From Pseudoteredinibacter isoporae (GTDB lineage Bacteria > Pseudomonadota > Gammaproteobacteria > Pseudomonadales > Cellvibrionaceae), in contig NZ_JAAONY010000001.1 of the NCBI RefSeq assembly GCF_011602085.1, forward strand, positions 124,001-188,000: a stretch of 64,000 nt of DNA, in the 5' to 3' direction. Numbering within the stretch: the first letter of the stretch is position 1; the number at the start of each line of letters is the position of its first letter. The position numbers and the translations under genes are program-made. This document shows positions 27,540 through 37,063 of this stretch, piece after piece. Under the pieces are notes generated by a model. It saw only the letters and a list, made by a program, of their open reading frames with translations, was not told the DNA's origin and ran no database searches.

Positions 27540-27878
27540 ATGGCAAACGACGTATTAACACAACTGTGCAAAATTCTGGAAGAGCGTAAGCAAGCTGCTG
27601 ATCCGAACAGTTCCTATGTAGCGAGCCTGCATCACAAAGGGCTCAATAAAATTTTGGAAAAAGTTGGCGAAGAAGCCGTCGAAACGGTGCTGGCCGCCAA
27701 GGACGCCCAAAGCAGCGGTGACAATCGCGATGTTATCTACGAAACCGCCGACTTGTGGTTTCACTCACTGGTGATGCTCAGCCATCTGGGCGAAGACGCC
27801 AGTGCCGTTATCAATGAATTAGAGCGCCGCTTTGATCTTTCCGGTTTGGAAGAAAAAGCCGCGCGTAATAACAGTTAA
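27540..27878 (+). CDS. hisE: Phosphoribosyl-ATP pyrophosphatase
   Basis: The 112-residue all-helical MazG-like enzyme removes pyrophosphate from phosphoribosyl-ATP, the step before HisI. The motif [15 protein letters not shown] and the following [17 protein letters not shown] carry the acidic magnesium ligands. It ends 50 bases before tatA. Confidence 0.97.
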   Translation: MANDVLTQLCKILEERKQAADPNSSYVASLHHKGLNKILEKVGEEAVETVLAAKDAQSSGDNRDVIYETADLWFHSLVMLSHLGEDASAVINELERRFDLSGLEEKAARNNS

Positions 27879-27892
27879 GCAGCAAAGCACAC

Positions 27893-27909
27893 AGATCGCT
27901 GCACGATCT
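27893..27909 (+). terminator. Weak hairpin between hisE and tatA
   Basis: AGATCG-CTGCA-CGATCT, followed by only TT and A. It might partly separate the his and tat transcripts, but it lacks a proper T-run. Confidence 0.3.
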
Positions 27910-27928
27910 TTAGAATGAGGAAGTTATT

Positions 27929-28180
27929 ATGGGTTTAGGTGGAATTAGTATTTGGCAGCTGTTGATCATTCTGGTGATCGTACTGTTGTTGTTCGGAACA
28001 AAGCGCCTGAAAAACCTTGGCGGTGATTTAGGTGGCGCCATTAAAGGCTTTAAGAAAGCCATGAGCGACGAAGACAAAGCCGACAACAAAGACCCGGAAG
28101 AAGCTCCCAAGGCTGTTGAACAAAACAACGGCGAAACCGTAGACGCTGAAAAAACAGAAACCGAAAAAGCCGATAAGTAA
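27929..28180 (+). CDS. tatA: Twin-arginine translocase subunit TatA
   Basis: The 83-residue protein has an N-terminal membrane helix ([18 protein letters not shown]), the [24 protein letters not shown] amphipathic helix (given here in part) and an acidic, unstructured tail. TatA oligomers form the pore for folded proteins. tatB starts 5 bases later. Confidence 0.97.
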   Translation: MGLGGISIWQLLIILVIVLLLFGTKRLKNLGGDLGGAIKGFKKAMSDEDKADNKDPEEAPKAVEQNNGETVDAEKTETEKADK

Positions 28181-28185
28181 CGTCT

Positions 28186-28566
28186 ATGTTTGATATTGGC
28201 TTTTTTGAACTGCTACTGATTGCGGTTGTCGGCCTGGTGGTAATCGGGCCCGAGCGCTTGCCGGGCACCCTGCGCAAACTGGCATTGTACTGGGGCCGCA
28301 TTAAGCGGAGCATCAGTGATACACGCCAGGAAATTGAGCAGCAGATCGGCGCCGATGACATTCGCCGTCAATTGCACAATGAAGAGGTCATGCAACGACT
28401 GGAACGTGCCGAAGCTGAGCTGAATAAAAGTCTCGACCTCAACGAGACCGGCAGCCCGTCACATCAGGAAAGTGATGCCAACACTCCTTCCGGGCAAACG
28501 CCCGTTTCTGAAAACGCCGACGATTCAAACAGCACACAGCCAGAGAACAGCAAAACACCATCATGA
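28186..28566 (+). CDS. tatB: Twin-arginine translocase subunit TatB
   Basis: The 126-residue protein starts MFDIGFFELLLIAVVGLVV, the TatB form of the membrane helix, with the Glu8 position and the VIGPERLPGTLRKL turn. A long charged helix and a Ser/Asn-rich tail follow. TatB with TatC recognises twin-arginine signal peptides. Its stop overlaps the tatC start by four bases. Confidence 0.97.
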   Translation: MFDIGFFELLLIAVVGLVVIGPERLPGTLRKLALYWGRIKRSISDTRQEIEQQIGADDIRRQLHNEEVMQRLERAEAELNKSLDLNETGSPSHQESDANTPSGQTPVSENADDSNSTQPENSKTPS

Positions 28567-29309
28567 GCGAACCCAATGAGCATCAAGATGTTGAACAACC
28601 TCTAGTTCAACATCTTATCGAGTTACGCGACCGCCTTCTGCGCTGCATTTTGATTGTGCTGCTGGTATTTGCCGGGCTGTTTTATTTTGCCAACGACATC
28701 TACACCTTCGTTGCCGCCCCACTGCAAAAGTTTTTGCCAGAGGGCGCTGGCATGATTGCTACGGAAGTAGCCGCGCCGTTTCTGACGCCATTTAAGCTGA
28801 CCTTGTTCGTTTCCATCTTTGTCTCTATGCCCTTCCTGATTTATCAGGTCTGGCAGTTTATTGCTCCAGCCATGTACAAAGAAGAACGTCGCTTGGCCCT
28901 GCCTATTTTCGCATCCAGCGTTGTACTGTTTTATGCTGGCATCGCTTTTGCCTACTATGTGGTGTTTCCATTAGTATTTGGCTTTTTCACCTCAGTTGCA
29001 CCTGAGGGCGTTTCGGTCATGACCGATATGGGCAGCTATCTGGATTTTATCCTTAAGCTGTTTTTTGCTTTCGGCTTGGCATTTGAGATTCCCATCGCCA
29101 CCTTTATTTTGATTTCTGCTGGCGTTAGCACACCCGAAAGCCTTGCCGAAAAACGCCCGTATATTATTGTGGGCTGTTTTATTCTGGGTATGCTTCTGAC
29201 ACCACCCGATGTTATTTCTCAGCTGTTGCTGGCCTTACCGATGTGGCTGTTGTTTGAGGTAGGGATCATCATGGGTAAAACCCTGGTTCGCCCCCAAACT
29301 GAAACCTGA
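28563..29309 (+). CDS. tatC: Twin-arginine translocase subunit TatC
   Basis: The 248-residue protein has six transmembrane helices and the TatC pattern: HLIELRDRLLR near the N-terminus, a PFLIYQVWQFIAPAMY segment, FAFGLAFEIP and LTPPDVISQLLLALP. It is the receptor for twin-arginine signals. A strong terminator ends the operon. Confidence 0.98.
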   Translation: MSEPNEHQDVEQPLVQHLIELRDRLLRCILIVLLVFAGLFYFANDIYTFVAAPLQKFLPEGAGMIATEVAAPFLTPFKLTLFVSIFVSMPFLIYQVWQFIAPAMYKEERRLALPIFASSVVLFYAGIAFAYYVVFPLVFGFFTSVAPEGVSVMTDMGSYLDFILKLFFAFGLAFEIPIATFILISAGVSTPESLAEKRPYIIVGCFILGMLLTPPDVISQLLLALPMWLLFEVGIIMGKTLVRPQTET

Positions 29310-29337
29310 GCCTTGAGATTGAAACACCACAGAAACA

Positions 29338-29361
29338 GGGCAAGATCATCTTGCCCTTTTT
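29338..29361 (+). terminator. Intrinsic terminator of the tat operon
   Basis: GGGCAAGA-TCA-TCTTGCCC followed by five T, 28 bases after the tatC stop. Confidence 0.92.
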
Positions 29362-29364
29362 GAT

Positions 29365-29805
29365 TCACACTTCCAATAAAAACGTTACCGGCCCATCATT
29401 GCAAAGGCTCACTTTCATATCGGCGCCGAACTGGCCCGTGGCAACGCGCCCACTGTGTTTTTCCCTCAGGCACTCCACAAAGTAATCGTACAGTTCTTCC
29501 GCTTCAGAGGGGGGCTTGGCCGTTGAAAACCCGGGGCGCAGCCCTTTTTTGGTTTCTGCCGCCAGTGTAAATTGGGATATGGCCAGAACACCGCCCTCGA
29601 TATCACTCACGCTTAAATTCATACGTTCTTCAGCATCAGAGAAAATTCGATACTTCAGCAATTTATCGAGCAACTTGTCGGCCTGCTCCTGGGTGTCATT
29701 CTTCTCGATACCCAGCAACAACAGAATGCCCTGTTCAATCGCTCCAACTTCTTCGCCACCAATGACTACATCGGCATGGCTTACCCTTTGAATTAAACCT
29801 TTCAC
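29365..29805 (-). CDS. dtd: D-aminoacyl-tRNA deacylase
   Basis: The 146-residue enzyme removes D-amino acids wrongly loaded on tRNA. The two active-site motifs are present: SQFTL (about residue 77) and the C-terminal NDGPVT with the cross-subunit Gly-Pro. The GTG at 29805 is chosen because AAGGAA precedes it at proper spacing and it gives the family's usual length and start (KGLIQRVSHADV). The longer open frame adds 21 unconserved residues that cross the upstream terminator. Confidence 0.96.
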   Translation of the reverse strand: MKGLIQRVSHADVVIGGEEVGAIEQGILLLLGIEKNDTQEQADKLLDKLLKYRIFSDAEERMNLSVSDIEGGVLAISQFTLAAETKKGLRPGFSTAKPPSEAEELYDYFVECLREKHSGRVATGQFGADMKVSLCNDGPVTFLLEV

Positions 29806-29818
29806 AATCTTCCTTACT

Positions 29819-29843
29819 AAAAAGGCAGCCGATAAAGGCTGCC
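29819..29843 (-). terminator. Intrinsic terminator of pip
   Basis: On the minus strand GGCAGCC-TTTATC-GGCTGCC is followed by five T. It lies between pip and dtd, so the two are probably separate transcripts. Confidence 0.85.
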
Positions 29844-29912
29844 TCTGAATTATGTTTTTGCCAGACACCGCATTGTGCGGTTTATTTTTAAAAGATCAAC
29901 ACCACCCGCAAA

Positions 29913-30884
29913 CTATGCCCCGCGATGAAAATCCCCTTTAAAACGTTCGGCCATTTCTTCAGTAGCGCGAACCAACGCATCTGTAATGCTGGGCTCACTG
30001 GAGGCGTGCCCGGCGTCGCGAATAATATGCAACTCAGAATCCGGCAAGGCATTGTACAGACTCACCGCATTGTCCAATGGGCAGACCATATCATAACGCC
30101 CATGCACGATGGTGGTCGGAATTCCAGCCAGCTTGTCAGCGTGGTCGATAATCTGGTTTTGCTCGATAAAAGCTTCGTTTACAAAGTAGTGGGCTTCAAT
30201 GCGAGCCATGGCCAGTGCCACATGAGGGTCCGAAAAATGCGCTTCTTTATCAGCACTTGGACGCAATGTGGAACAGCGCCCTTCCCACAGTGACCAGTGT
30301 TTGGCGGCATTCATTTTGGCCAGCTCATCGCTGCCGGTCAGACGACGATAATAAGCAGAAATCATATTCTCACGTTCAGCCTCTGGAATGATCTCCTCAT
30401 AATCCTGCCAGTAATCCGGGAAGATATGATGAGCACCTTCCTGATAGAACCACTGAAGATCGCGGTCCCGACACAGGAAAATACCTCGCAAAATCATTCC
30501 CATGACTCTATCAGCATGGGCCTGGGCATACAGCAGGCTCAGGGTAGAGCCCCAGGAACCACCAAAAAGCACCCATTGTTCTACATCTAGACGCTCTCGA
30601 ATCTGCTCGATATCATCAATCAGTTTTTGGGTGTTGTTGGCTTCCAGTTCGGCATGGGGCAGAGACCGGCCCGCACCACGCTGGTCGAAGAGAATGATTC
30701 GGTACATTTCCGGATCGAAGAAACAGCGATCCTTGGTGCTACAGCCGCCACCCGGGCCTCCGTGAATAAACAGAACCGGTATCCCCTCAGGGTTTCCGCA
30801 TTCTTCCACATACAGCTGATGACCATCCGAAACGGATAAATAAAACGTCTTGTAAGGCTTGATGGAAGGATAGAGCATCAACAT
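29913..30884 (-). CDS. pip: Proline iminopeptidase
   Basis: The 323-residue S33 peptidase releases N-terminal proline. It has the oxyanion motif HGGPGGG, FDQRGAGRS, the nucleophile elbow GGSWGS, the acid Asp in HGRYDMVCP and the His in DAGHASSEP. The start at 30884 gives the standard family start (LYPSIKPYKTFYL) and length; a second ATG two codons downstream is equally possible. The longer open frame would add about 70 unrelated residues. It is divergent from tag. Confidence 0.96.
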   Translation of the reverse strand: MLMLYPSIKPYKTFYLSVSDGHQLYVEECGNPEGIPVLFIHGGPGGGCSTKDRCFFDPEMYRIILFDQRGAGRSLPHAELEANNTQKLIDDIEQIRERLDVEQWVLFGGSWGSTLSLLYAQAHADRVMGMILRGIFLCRDRDLQWFYQEGAHHIFPDYWQDYEEIIPEAERENMISAYYRRLTGSDELAKMNAAKHWSLWEGRCSTLRPSADKEAHFSDPHVALAMARIEAHYFVNEAFIEQNQIIDHADKLAGIPTTIVHGRYDMVCPLDNAVSLYNALPDSELHIIRDAGHASSEPSITDALVRATEEMAERFKGDFHRGA

Positions 30885-31047
30885 AGGTACAAGCACTCCT
30901 GGCGTTATGAAAGACAACAGGCTAAAGCGAGCCTCAGGAACATTATAGAAGTTATTCTCCTGACAGTTTTGCAAGCATATCAAAGAAACGGCTCTTGCCC
31001 TAAAAAGCCATGTCCTTATGATATGCAGGTCAATAAGGAGATCATTC

Positions 31048-31641
31048 ATGCCGAGCAAAAAAGCCCCCTGCCGCTGCCCCTGGCTGGACACCAGCAAAGA
31101 AGATTACGTGCGTTACCACGATGAAGAGTGGGGAGTGCCCGTTTACGACGATAAGGTCATGTTCGAGTTCCTGATACTGGAATCCGCCCAGGCCGGCCTC
31201 AGCTGGTATACCGTGCTCCAGCGTCGGGAAGGCTACCGCAAAGCCTTTGCGAATTTTAATGCCAAAAAGGTTGCCAAGTTTGATCAAACCAAGGTGGATG
31301 AACTGGTTCAAAACCCCGCCATCATTCGCCACCGGGGGAAAATCGAAGCCGCGATCGGCAATGCCAGAGTATTTCTGGAAATCCAAAAGGAATTTGGCAG
31401 CTTCAGCGACTATATGTGGGGCTATGTGAATCACAAACCCATTAAAAACAAGATCGCGAAAATGGAAGACTACCCGGCGACCACCGACCTCTCGGACGCC
31501 ATCAGCAAAGACTTGAAAAAGCGGGGCTTTAAATTCTTTGGTTCGACCATTTGCTACGCCCATATGCAGGCCTGTGGCCTGGTGAATGATCACAGCCAGG
31601 ACTGTTTTCGCCGCACCCAGGTAAACAAACTGGCGCGCTAA
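31048..31641 (+). CDS. tag: DNA-3-methyladenine glycosylase I
   Basis: The 197-residue repair enzyme excises 3-methyladenine. It shows the Tag signature CPW, YHDEEWGVPVYDD with the catalytic-site Glu, and the zinc-binding Cys/His set (CRCPW at the N-terminus with HMQACGLVNDH and the later Cys at the C-terminus). ATG at 31048 has AAGGAG seven bases upstream. Confidence 0.97.
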   Translation: MPSKKAPCRCPWLDTSKEDYVRYHDEEWGVPVYDDKVMFEFLILESAQAGLSWYTVLQRREGYRKAFANFNAKKVAKFDQTKVDELVQNPAIIRHRGKIEAAIGNARVFLEIQKEFGSFSDYMWGYVNHKPIKNKIAKMEDYPATTDLSDAISKDLKKRGFKFFGSTICYAHMQACGLVNDHSQDCFRRTQVNKLAR

Positions 31642-31706
31642 AGACCCCGCTCAACAGTTCTGATACCATGGCCTGCTTTGCGTCAAATTCAGCAGGTTTT
31701 TTTACC

Positions 31707-32648
31707 ATGATTCGTTCTGGAACTTCGGCATTTTGGGCTCTGGTGATGGTCAACATCATTTGGGGCGCCGGCTTTGTGGTTATCGACAAAGCCATCGATA
31801 TTGTGGCCGTCAATACTTTTAACACCCTTCGCTTTGGCCTGGCAGCTTTGTGCCTGTTACCACTGTGGTGGGCTTCCAAAGAGCGAGCAAACTTCAGCGG
31901 CCACGGCCCGGTGTTGAAAGTTGGCTTTGGTCTTGGCCTGCTGCTGTTTCTGGGCTTCAGCACCCAGACCCAGGGCATGCTGTACACCAGCGTGTCCAAT
32001 GCCGGATTTATTACCGGCCTCTGTGTACCGCTAACGCCGGTAATTGCCTTCTTACTGTTTCGCAAACATGTCGATAAAGCGGTATGGATCAGCGTAGCGT
32101 TGGCCACGGCCGGGCTCTATATGTTGACCGTGGGTGACAAGCTGGAATTTAACAGCGGCGATATTCTTATCACCATTTGCGCCATTTGTTTTGCTTCCCA
32201 TATCTGTTTTACCGATCGATATGCCGATCGCTATCCAGTTGTTCTGCTCAGCGTTTATCAGCTGGCGGCGGTCGGGGTGTACAGCGCCATCGCTGCAGTT
32301 TTTGGTATCGGAGAAACCAGAGACTATCCGCCGCTGATGGAACAGCTGACCAATAACATTGTGATTCAAGCGGTGCTCTACTCCGCGATTTTGGGCAGCG
32401 CTTTTGCTTACTGGGCACAGACTTCAAGCCAGCGTTTGCTGGAGCCCCACAAAGTGGCTCTGGTGTTTGCCCTGGAACCGATCTTTGCCCATCTGTTCGC
32501 CTATATTTTTCTGGACGAACACCTTGGATTCAAAGGCTGGATTGGTGCAGGCCTGATTATCAGTGCCATGCTGTACGCCGAATTAGGCGGCCGTCGCAAA
32601 GCAAAAATGCAGCCGCTGGACCAAACCAGCAGCCCAAGCTTGGATTAA
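31707..32648 (+). CDS. EamA/DMT family transporter
   Basis: The 313-residue protein has ten predicted helices in two EamA repeats: WGAGFVVIDKAI...TFNTLRFGLAAL in the first and ALEPIFAHLFAYIFLDEHLG in the second. Drug/metabolite transporters of this type export amino acids or other small metabolites; the substrate is unknown. ATG at 31707 is preferred over one 39 bases upstream because the first helix then starts at the usual distance. It ends at a strong terminator shared with bipA. Confidence 0.88.
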   Translation: MIRSGTSAFWALVMVNIIWGAGFVVIDKAIDIVAVNTFNTLRFGLAALCLLPLWWASKERANFSGHGPVLKVGFGLGLLLFLGFSTQTQGMLYTSVSNAGFITGLCVPLTPVIAFLLFRKHVDKAVWISVALATAGLYMLTVGDKLEFNSGDILITICAICFASHICFTDRYADRYPVVLLSVYQLAAVGVYSAIAAVFGIGETRDYPPLMEQLTNNIVIQAVLYSAILGSAFAYWAQTSSQRLLEPHKVALVFALEPIFAHLFAYIFLDEHLGFKGWIGAGLIISAMLYAELGGRRKAKMQPLDQTSSPSLD

Positions 32649-32682
32649 CGGTTTTCAAAAATCCGTTAAATTCGGCAGGCAC

Positions 32683-32718
32683 AAAAAAACCGATGCAGGT
32701 AACTGCATCGGTTTTTTT
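32683..32718. terminator. Bidirectional intrinsic terminator
   Basis: CCGATGCAG-GTAA-CTGCATCGG (32690-32711) is flanked by A7 and T7 and ends both the EamA gene and convergent bipA. Confidence 0.93.
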
Positions 32719-32737
32719 ATACTCAGTCGCCTGAGGA

Positions 32738-34555
32738 TTACTTGGCCGCGTTTTTCGCGCGCTTGCGCTCATTTTCGGTCAGTAACTTTTTACGCAGACG
32801 AATGCTTTCCGGCGTTACTTCCACCAGCTCATCGTCTTCAATAAATTCCAGCGCCTGTTCCAGCGTGTGCTTGATCGGTGGAGTCAGAATGGTCGCTTCA
32901 TCGGTACCGGATGCACGTACGTTGGTCAGCTGCTTACCTTTGGTCGGGTTTACCGCCAGGTCATTGCTGCGCGAGTGAATACCAATAATCTGGCCCTCGT
33001 AAATATCAACACCATGTCCCAGGAACAAACGACCACGATCCTGCAAGCTGTACAGCGAGTAGCTCAAGGTTTTACCTTTCACCATGGAAACCAGCACACC
33101 GTTTTGACGCTTGGCCACTTCACCTTGCTTCACTTCACCATAGTGATCGAAGATGCTGGTCATGATGCCGGAACCAGAGGTCAGCGTCAGGAACAAACCA
33201 CGGAAACCAATCAAGCCACGAGACGGAACGATGAATTCCAGTTTTACGCGACCTTTACCATCGGGCTCCATGTTGGTCATTTCCGCTTTACGCAGACCCA
33301 ACTCTTCCATCACCGCGCCTTGATGCTGTTCTTCCACATCAATGACAACGGCTTCGAAAGGTTCTTGCATCACGCCGTCGATTTCTTTCTGAATAACTTC
33401 AGGACGGGAAACGCCCATTTCGAAACCTTCACGACGCATGGTTTCAATCAACACTGACAAGTGCAATTCACCACGACCGGAAACAATAAATTTATCGGCG
33501 CTATCGCCCTGTTGTACACGCAAGGCAACGTTGTGAATCAATTCCTGATCCAGGCGCTCTTTAATATTACGAGAGGTCACTAACTTGCCTTCCAGACCGG
33601 CGAACGGAGAATCGTTCACCATAAAGGTCATCGATACCGTTGGCTCATCAACACTGAGGGCCGGTAAAGATTCAACATTGTCCGGGTCACACAGGGTGTC
33701 AGAAATGCCCAGACCATCAATACCATTAATACAGACAATATCACCGGCGCTGGCCAACTCGGTGTCAACGCGATCCAAACCCAGGTAACCTTTTACGTTC
33801 AGAACTTTACCTTTGCGGGTAGAGCCATCAGCCTGGGCAATCACCACCTGCTGATTCGGCTGCAAAGTACCGCGAGTAATTCGACCTACACCGATTACGC
33901 CCACATAGCTGTCATAATCCAGGGCAGAAATTTGCATTTGGAAAGGCGCTTCAGGATCAACTTTCGGCGCGGAAACGCGCTCGGCAATCATTTCGAACAG
34001 TGGCGTCATGTCGTCGGCCAGATCATCTGGCTCATGACCCGCAACACCGTTCAACGCAGAGGCGTAAATGATTGGGAAATCCAGCTGCTCATCAGTCGCA
34101 CCCAGACGATCAAACAGATCGAAAACCTGATCGATAACCCAGTCAGGGCGAGCACCAGGGCGATCAACCTTGTTCACAACTACGATTGGGTTCAGGCCCT
34201 TCTCAAACGCTTTCGAGGTTACGAAACGGGTCTGTGGCATGGGACCATCAACAGCATCAACCAACAGCAGCACAGAATCGACCATGGACAGAACACGCTC
34301 CACTTCACCACCGAAATCGGCGTGCCCCGGGGTGTCTACGATGTTAATGCGGTAGCCGTTCCACTCAATGGCGGTGTTCTTCGCCAGAATGGTAATGCCG
34401 CGCTCTTTCTCCTGATCATTGGAGTCCATCACGCGCTCGGCGCCTTCGTCGCGGCGGCTCAGGGTACCGGACTGGCTAAGCAGTTTATCCACCAGGGTGG
34501 TTTTGCCATGGTCAACGTGGGCAATAATGGCAATATTGCGTAAATTCTCGATCAC
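32738..34555 (-). CDS. bipA: Ribosome-associated GTPase BipA/TypA
   Basis: The 605-residue translational GTPase has the G motifs [17 protein letters not shown] and NKVDRP. EF-G-like domains II, III and V follow, as does the BipA-specific C-terminal domain ending in Lys/Arg. BipA binds 70S ribosomes, aids 50S assembly at low temperature and modulates stress responses. It has a single-gene transcript judging from the terminator at one end and a candidate promoter at the other. Confidence 0.98.
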   Translation of the reverse strand: MIENLRNIAIIAHVDHGKTTLVDKLLSQSGTLSRRDEGAERVMDSNDQEKERGITILAKNTAIEWNGYRINIVDTPGHADFGGEVERVLSMVDSVLLLVDAVDGPMPQTRFVTSKAFEKGLNPIVVVNKVDRPGARPDWVIDQVFDLFDRLGATDEQLDFPIIYASALNGVAGHEPDDLADDMTPLFEMIAERVSAPKVDPEAPFQMQISALDYDSYVGVIGVGRITRGTLQPNQQVVIAQADGSTRKGKVLNVKGYLGLDRVDTELASAGDIVCINGIDGLGISDTLCDPDNVESLPALSVDEPTVSMTFMVNDSPFAGLEGKLVTSRNIKERLDQELIHNVALRVQQGDSADKFIVSGRGELHLSVLIETMRREGFEMGVSRPEVIQKEIDGVMQEPFEAVVIDVEEQHQGAVMEELGLRKAEMTNMEPDGKGRVKLEFIVPSRGLIGFRGLFLTLTSGSGIMTSIFDHYGEVKQGEVAKRQNGVLVSMVKGKTLSYSLYSLQDRGRLFLGHGVDIYEGQIIGIHSRSNDLAVNPTKGKQLTNVRASGTDEATILTPPIKHTLEQALEFIEDDELVEVTPESIRLRKKLLTENERKRAKNAAK

Positions 34556-34606
34556 TATGATGTATCTCTCTAAAAATCTGCCCTGCCGGGCTTAAGAAGG
34601 GGCGGC

Positions 34607-34612
34607 ATTATA
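34607..34612 (-). promoter_or_regulatory. Candidate -10 element of the bipA promoter
   Basis: The minus strand reads TATAAT, 52 bases before the bipA start. No good -35 hexamer is visible at 16-18 bases, so this is tentative. Confidence 0.35.
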
Positions 34613-34809
34613 CAGAGACTGCCTGACGAAATCATGACCAAATTTGGTTTTTTCCAGCCGAAGGGCTCACCGGGAGAGTGCTGGCCAAAAGACAGATACT
34701 CCAGACCAGTCAGAAATCAGAAAGTGTGTGCCTACTTACCGAAGTGGCATACCGGCAGAGGCTCGCAGACCCGAGCGTATTACTTGAATTCAGGGCACAG
34801 GTATCAGAA

Positions 34810-35280
34810 TTATTGCCAACCGTAACGGCTGCCTTTTTCCTTGCGCTTGGCTTTCACCTTTTCGTTCTCGTTTTTGACCAGCTCATACTTTGTCAAATTG
34901 AGCTTGGATCGATCAGAGGCACAGTTCACGTAATAGTGGTCGCTGGTCCCGCCACCGTTTTCGTTCTCGTAAAGATAGGCTTCCATATACACAAGATACT
35001 GCCCTTTCTTTTTATCGAGGCGACTGGAACGAGTGTCTACCGACAGGGTTTTCAGTTGTTTACCCAGGCTATTACGCGTGTAGCGTTCACAGGCAATGCG
35101 CGCATCATTCAAGGTCAACTTGCCATAAACCGGAATGCCATCACTGAAGGTATCCGGGTCTGCCAGCGTGGGCCCCTGATTGGCCACAAAGGCACCGATC
35201 CCAATGGCCACCAGCACAATACCAATGATGATACCGATGACCTTCTTCTGTTTACTTTGTGTGTTTGACGCTTTCGCCAT
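34810..35280 (-). CDS. Hypothetical membrane-anchored protein
   Basis: The 156-residue protein has a basic N-terminus, one transmembrane helix (about 15-34, VIGIIIGIVLVAIGIGAFVA) and then a periplasmic domain with two Cys (in RIACERYT and YVNCASD) that could form a disulfide. A very basic C-terminal tail follows. I do not recognise a family. ATG at 35280 is chosen because the protein then begins with a typical polar lead and helix. It is isolated on its strand between the bipA upstream region and the Gate-domain gene. Confidence 0.6.
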   Translation of the reverse strand: MAKASNTQSKQKKVIGIIIGIVLVAIGIGAFVANQGPTLADPDTFSDGIPVYGKLTLNDARIACERYTRNSLGKQLKTLSVDTRSSRLDKKKGQYLVYMEAYLYENENGGGTSDHYYVNCASDRSKLNLTKYELVKNENEKVKAKRKEKGSRYGWQ

Positions 35281-35422
35281 GATCGCTTCGCCTGTTCGCA
35301 GCCCTGTGCCTGATATAAGAGCTATCGGATAAACGGTCATGTTCTTTAATGGGTTTTGGCATAAATGCTCATAAACTGGCGCTCACTATCACGGGTTTCT
35401 CGACAAACTCTGGTCGCTCGCC

Positions 35423-36376
35423 TCAGTTTGCACCCGTAAGCCGAACATCCCGATAGCAAAAGCGCCCCACCGCACTGTAATTAAACAAGCGAGTTAGCAC
35501 CGCCACCAGCAACAGAGAAAACAACAAACGCCCCCAAAAGATCGCGTTGAAGTCGGCCCCCAGCAAGAGAATCAGCAAGGTGTCCTCTATCAGGCTATGC
35601 AACAGGCTCAACATCATAATGGCACTGAACACATCCTTGGGCTCGACCCTCCCCTGTCGCGCCTCATCGATCAGAATACCGCCACCAAAGGCCATACCGA
35701 GCGTAATCCCGGTAATGGTGATGGTCATGGCACTTCGGGCGATTCCCAGGATTCGCAGCACCGGTGACAAACACCAGGCCATCAAGGCCTCCACCCCCAA
35801 AATACGCAGCAGGCGCAGTACCGCCAACAAAAGCGCAACAATCGCGAAGATCACCGTAAAACTGATCACCTGTTCCTTCGCCCAGCCCCACCAGCTGGTG
35901 GCCATCTGAATCTCGGGCTGCCAAAGCAATTCTGCGGCTTGCTCCGCTGGCCAGACGCTGTACATCAGCCTGAGCAGCCAGGCAAACGCCAAAGCACCCA
36001 CAATGCGCAGCAGCAAACTGAAAATCACCGAAACACCCGCCTGGCGAGCAATGGCCACCTCCACGGGAAGACCATGGGCGATCAACATCAGGGCGCCCAA
36101 AATACTGATCTGGGCCTGTGTGAGAGGCTCTCCCAGCTGCACATAAACCAGCATCCCAGCATAAATATTGGAGAGCATGGTCGCTGCCCACACCAATGAC
36201 ATCGATTCCGGCAGCCCCACGGCATTCATCAGCGGCGCTAGAAACTCCGCCAACACCTCACTAAACCCCCAGTTATCCAGCAGCTTGACCACCACAACCA
36301 CCGGCAACATGACCTTGAACAGGCTCCAACACACCCGGTAGGTTTCCTCGGCCCAAGCTCGAAAAAATGACTGCAT
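35423..36376 (-). CDS. Nucleoside-recognition (Gate) domain membrane protein
   Basis: The 317-residue membrane protein has eight or so helices and two Gate-like halves. The first contains LPVVVVVKLLDNWG...LAPLMNAVGLP and the second LSPVLRILGI and TLGMAFGGGILIDEA. Gate domains occur in nucleoside transporters and in SpmA/SpmB spore proteins, but the role of this bacterial group is not established. It is divergent from an Lrp-type regulator, which could control it. Confidence 0.78.
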   Translation of the reverse strand: MQSFFRAWAEETYRVCWSLFKVMLPVVVVVKLLDNWGFSEVLAEFLAPLMNAVGLPESMSLVWAATMLSNIYAGMLVYVQLGEPLTQAQISILGALMLIAHGLPVEVAIARQAGVSVIFSLLLRIVGALAFAWLLRLMYSVWPAEQAAELLWQPEIQMATSWWGWAKEQVISFTVIFAIVALLLAVLRLLRILGVEALMAWCLSPVLRILGIARSAMTITITGITLGMAFGGGILIDEARQGRVEPKDVFSAIMMLSLLHSLIEDTLLILLLGADFNAIFWGRLLFSLLLVAVLTRLFNYSAVGRFCYRDVRLTGAN

Positions 36377-36485
36377 TCTTGAATTGTCCTCTATAAACCG
36401 CTGCTCACAAGTCAGCGCAAAACTGATCGAGAAGCGCAGTATTGTGCCCTATTGCCACAAACTTGAATTTTTTACTTGGGCATCG

Positions 36486-36523
36486 TTAGGTAATTTTTGA
36501 TTTAATATTAAGTAAATGCCTAA
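36486..36523. promoter_or_regulatory. AT-rich dyad upstream of the Lrp-type gene
   Basis: TTAGGTAATTT and AAATGCCTAA form an imperfect inverted repeat around an AT-rich centre, ending 25 bases before the regulator's start. Lrp/AsnC proteins commonly bind such sites and repress their own gene. The same site could act on the divergent Gate-domain gene. Confidence 0.4.
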
Positions 36524-36548
36524 TTGAATTTCTTAAAATAGCCACAAT

Positions 36549-37031
36549 ATGAAATCTAATAATCTGGACCGTATCGACATCGCCATCCTATCTCGGCTGC
36601 AGGAAAACAATCGCATTGCGAATCAGACCCTGGCCGCCGAAGTGGGCCTATCGCCTCCGGCCTGCTTGCAACGGGTTAAACGCTTGCGCGAGAGCGGCCT
36701 TATCCTCAAGGAAGTCGCGGTTCTCGACCCACAATTGGCCGGCCATGGTTTGCAGTTGATTGTCAGCGTGGAGATGGAACGGGATCGCAAGGATATCTAC
36801 CGGGCTTTCAGTGACACCCTATTGGAAGCAAAGGAAGTCACTCAGTGCTATGAGGTGACCGGGGAAATGGATTTTATTCTGTTGGTTTCGGTGCGGGATA
36901 TTCGAGCGTATGAAAAATTTATTGATCGCGTACTGAATAGCAACGTCAATATTCGCAAGTTTCACACCTCGATTTCCATTCGCACAGTGAAGTTTGAAAC
37001 CGCTCTGGATCTTCAAGCCGAGAGCGAGTAA
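36549..37031 (+). CDS. Lrp/AsnC family transcriptional regulator
   Basis: The 160-residue protein has the N-terminal helix-turn-helix (LDRIDIAILSRLQENNRI...LAAEVGLSPPACLQRVKRL, in part) and the C-terminal RAM ligand domain with VTGEMDFILLVSVRD. Members sense amino acids as octamers of dimers. The neighbouring Gate-domain gene is a possible target. Confidence 0.94.
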   Translation: MKSNNLDRIDIAILSRLQENNRIANQTLAAEVGLSPPACLQRVKRLRESGLILKEVAVLDPQLAGHGLQLIVSVEMERDRKDIYRAFSDTLLEAKEVTQCYEVTGEMDFILLVSVRDIRAYEKFIDRVLNSNVNIRKFHTSISIRTVKFETALDLQAESE

Positions 37032-37063
37032 ACGTCAGTTACTCGCTCTTCATATCGGCCAAC

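Noticed and set aside
33932-34543. 203-codon open frame opposite bipA
   Set aside because: Antisense of bipA; no independent start signal.
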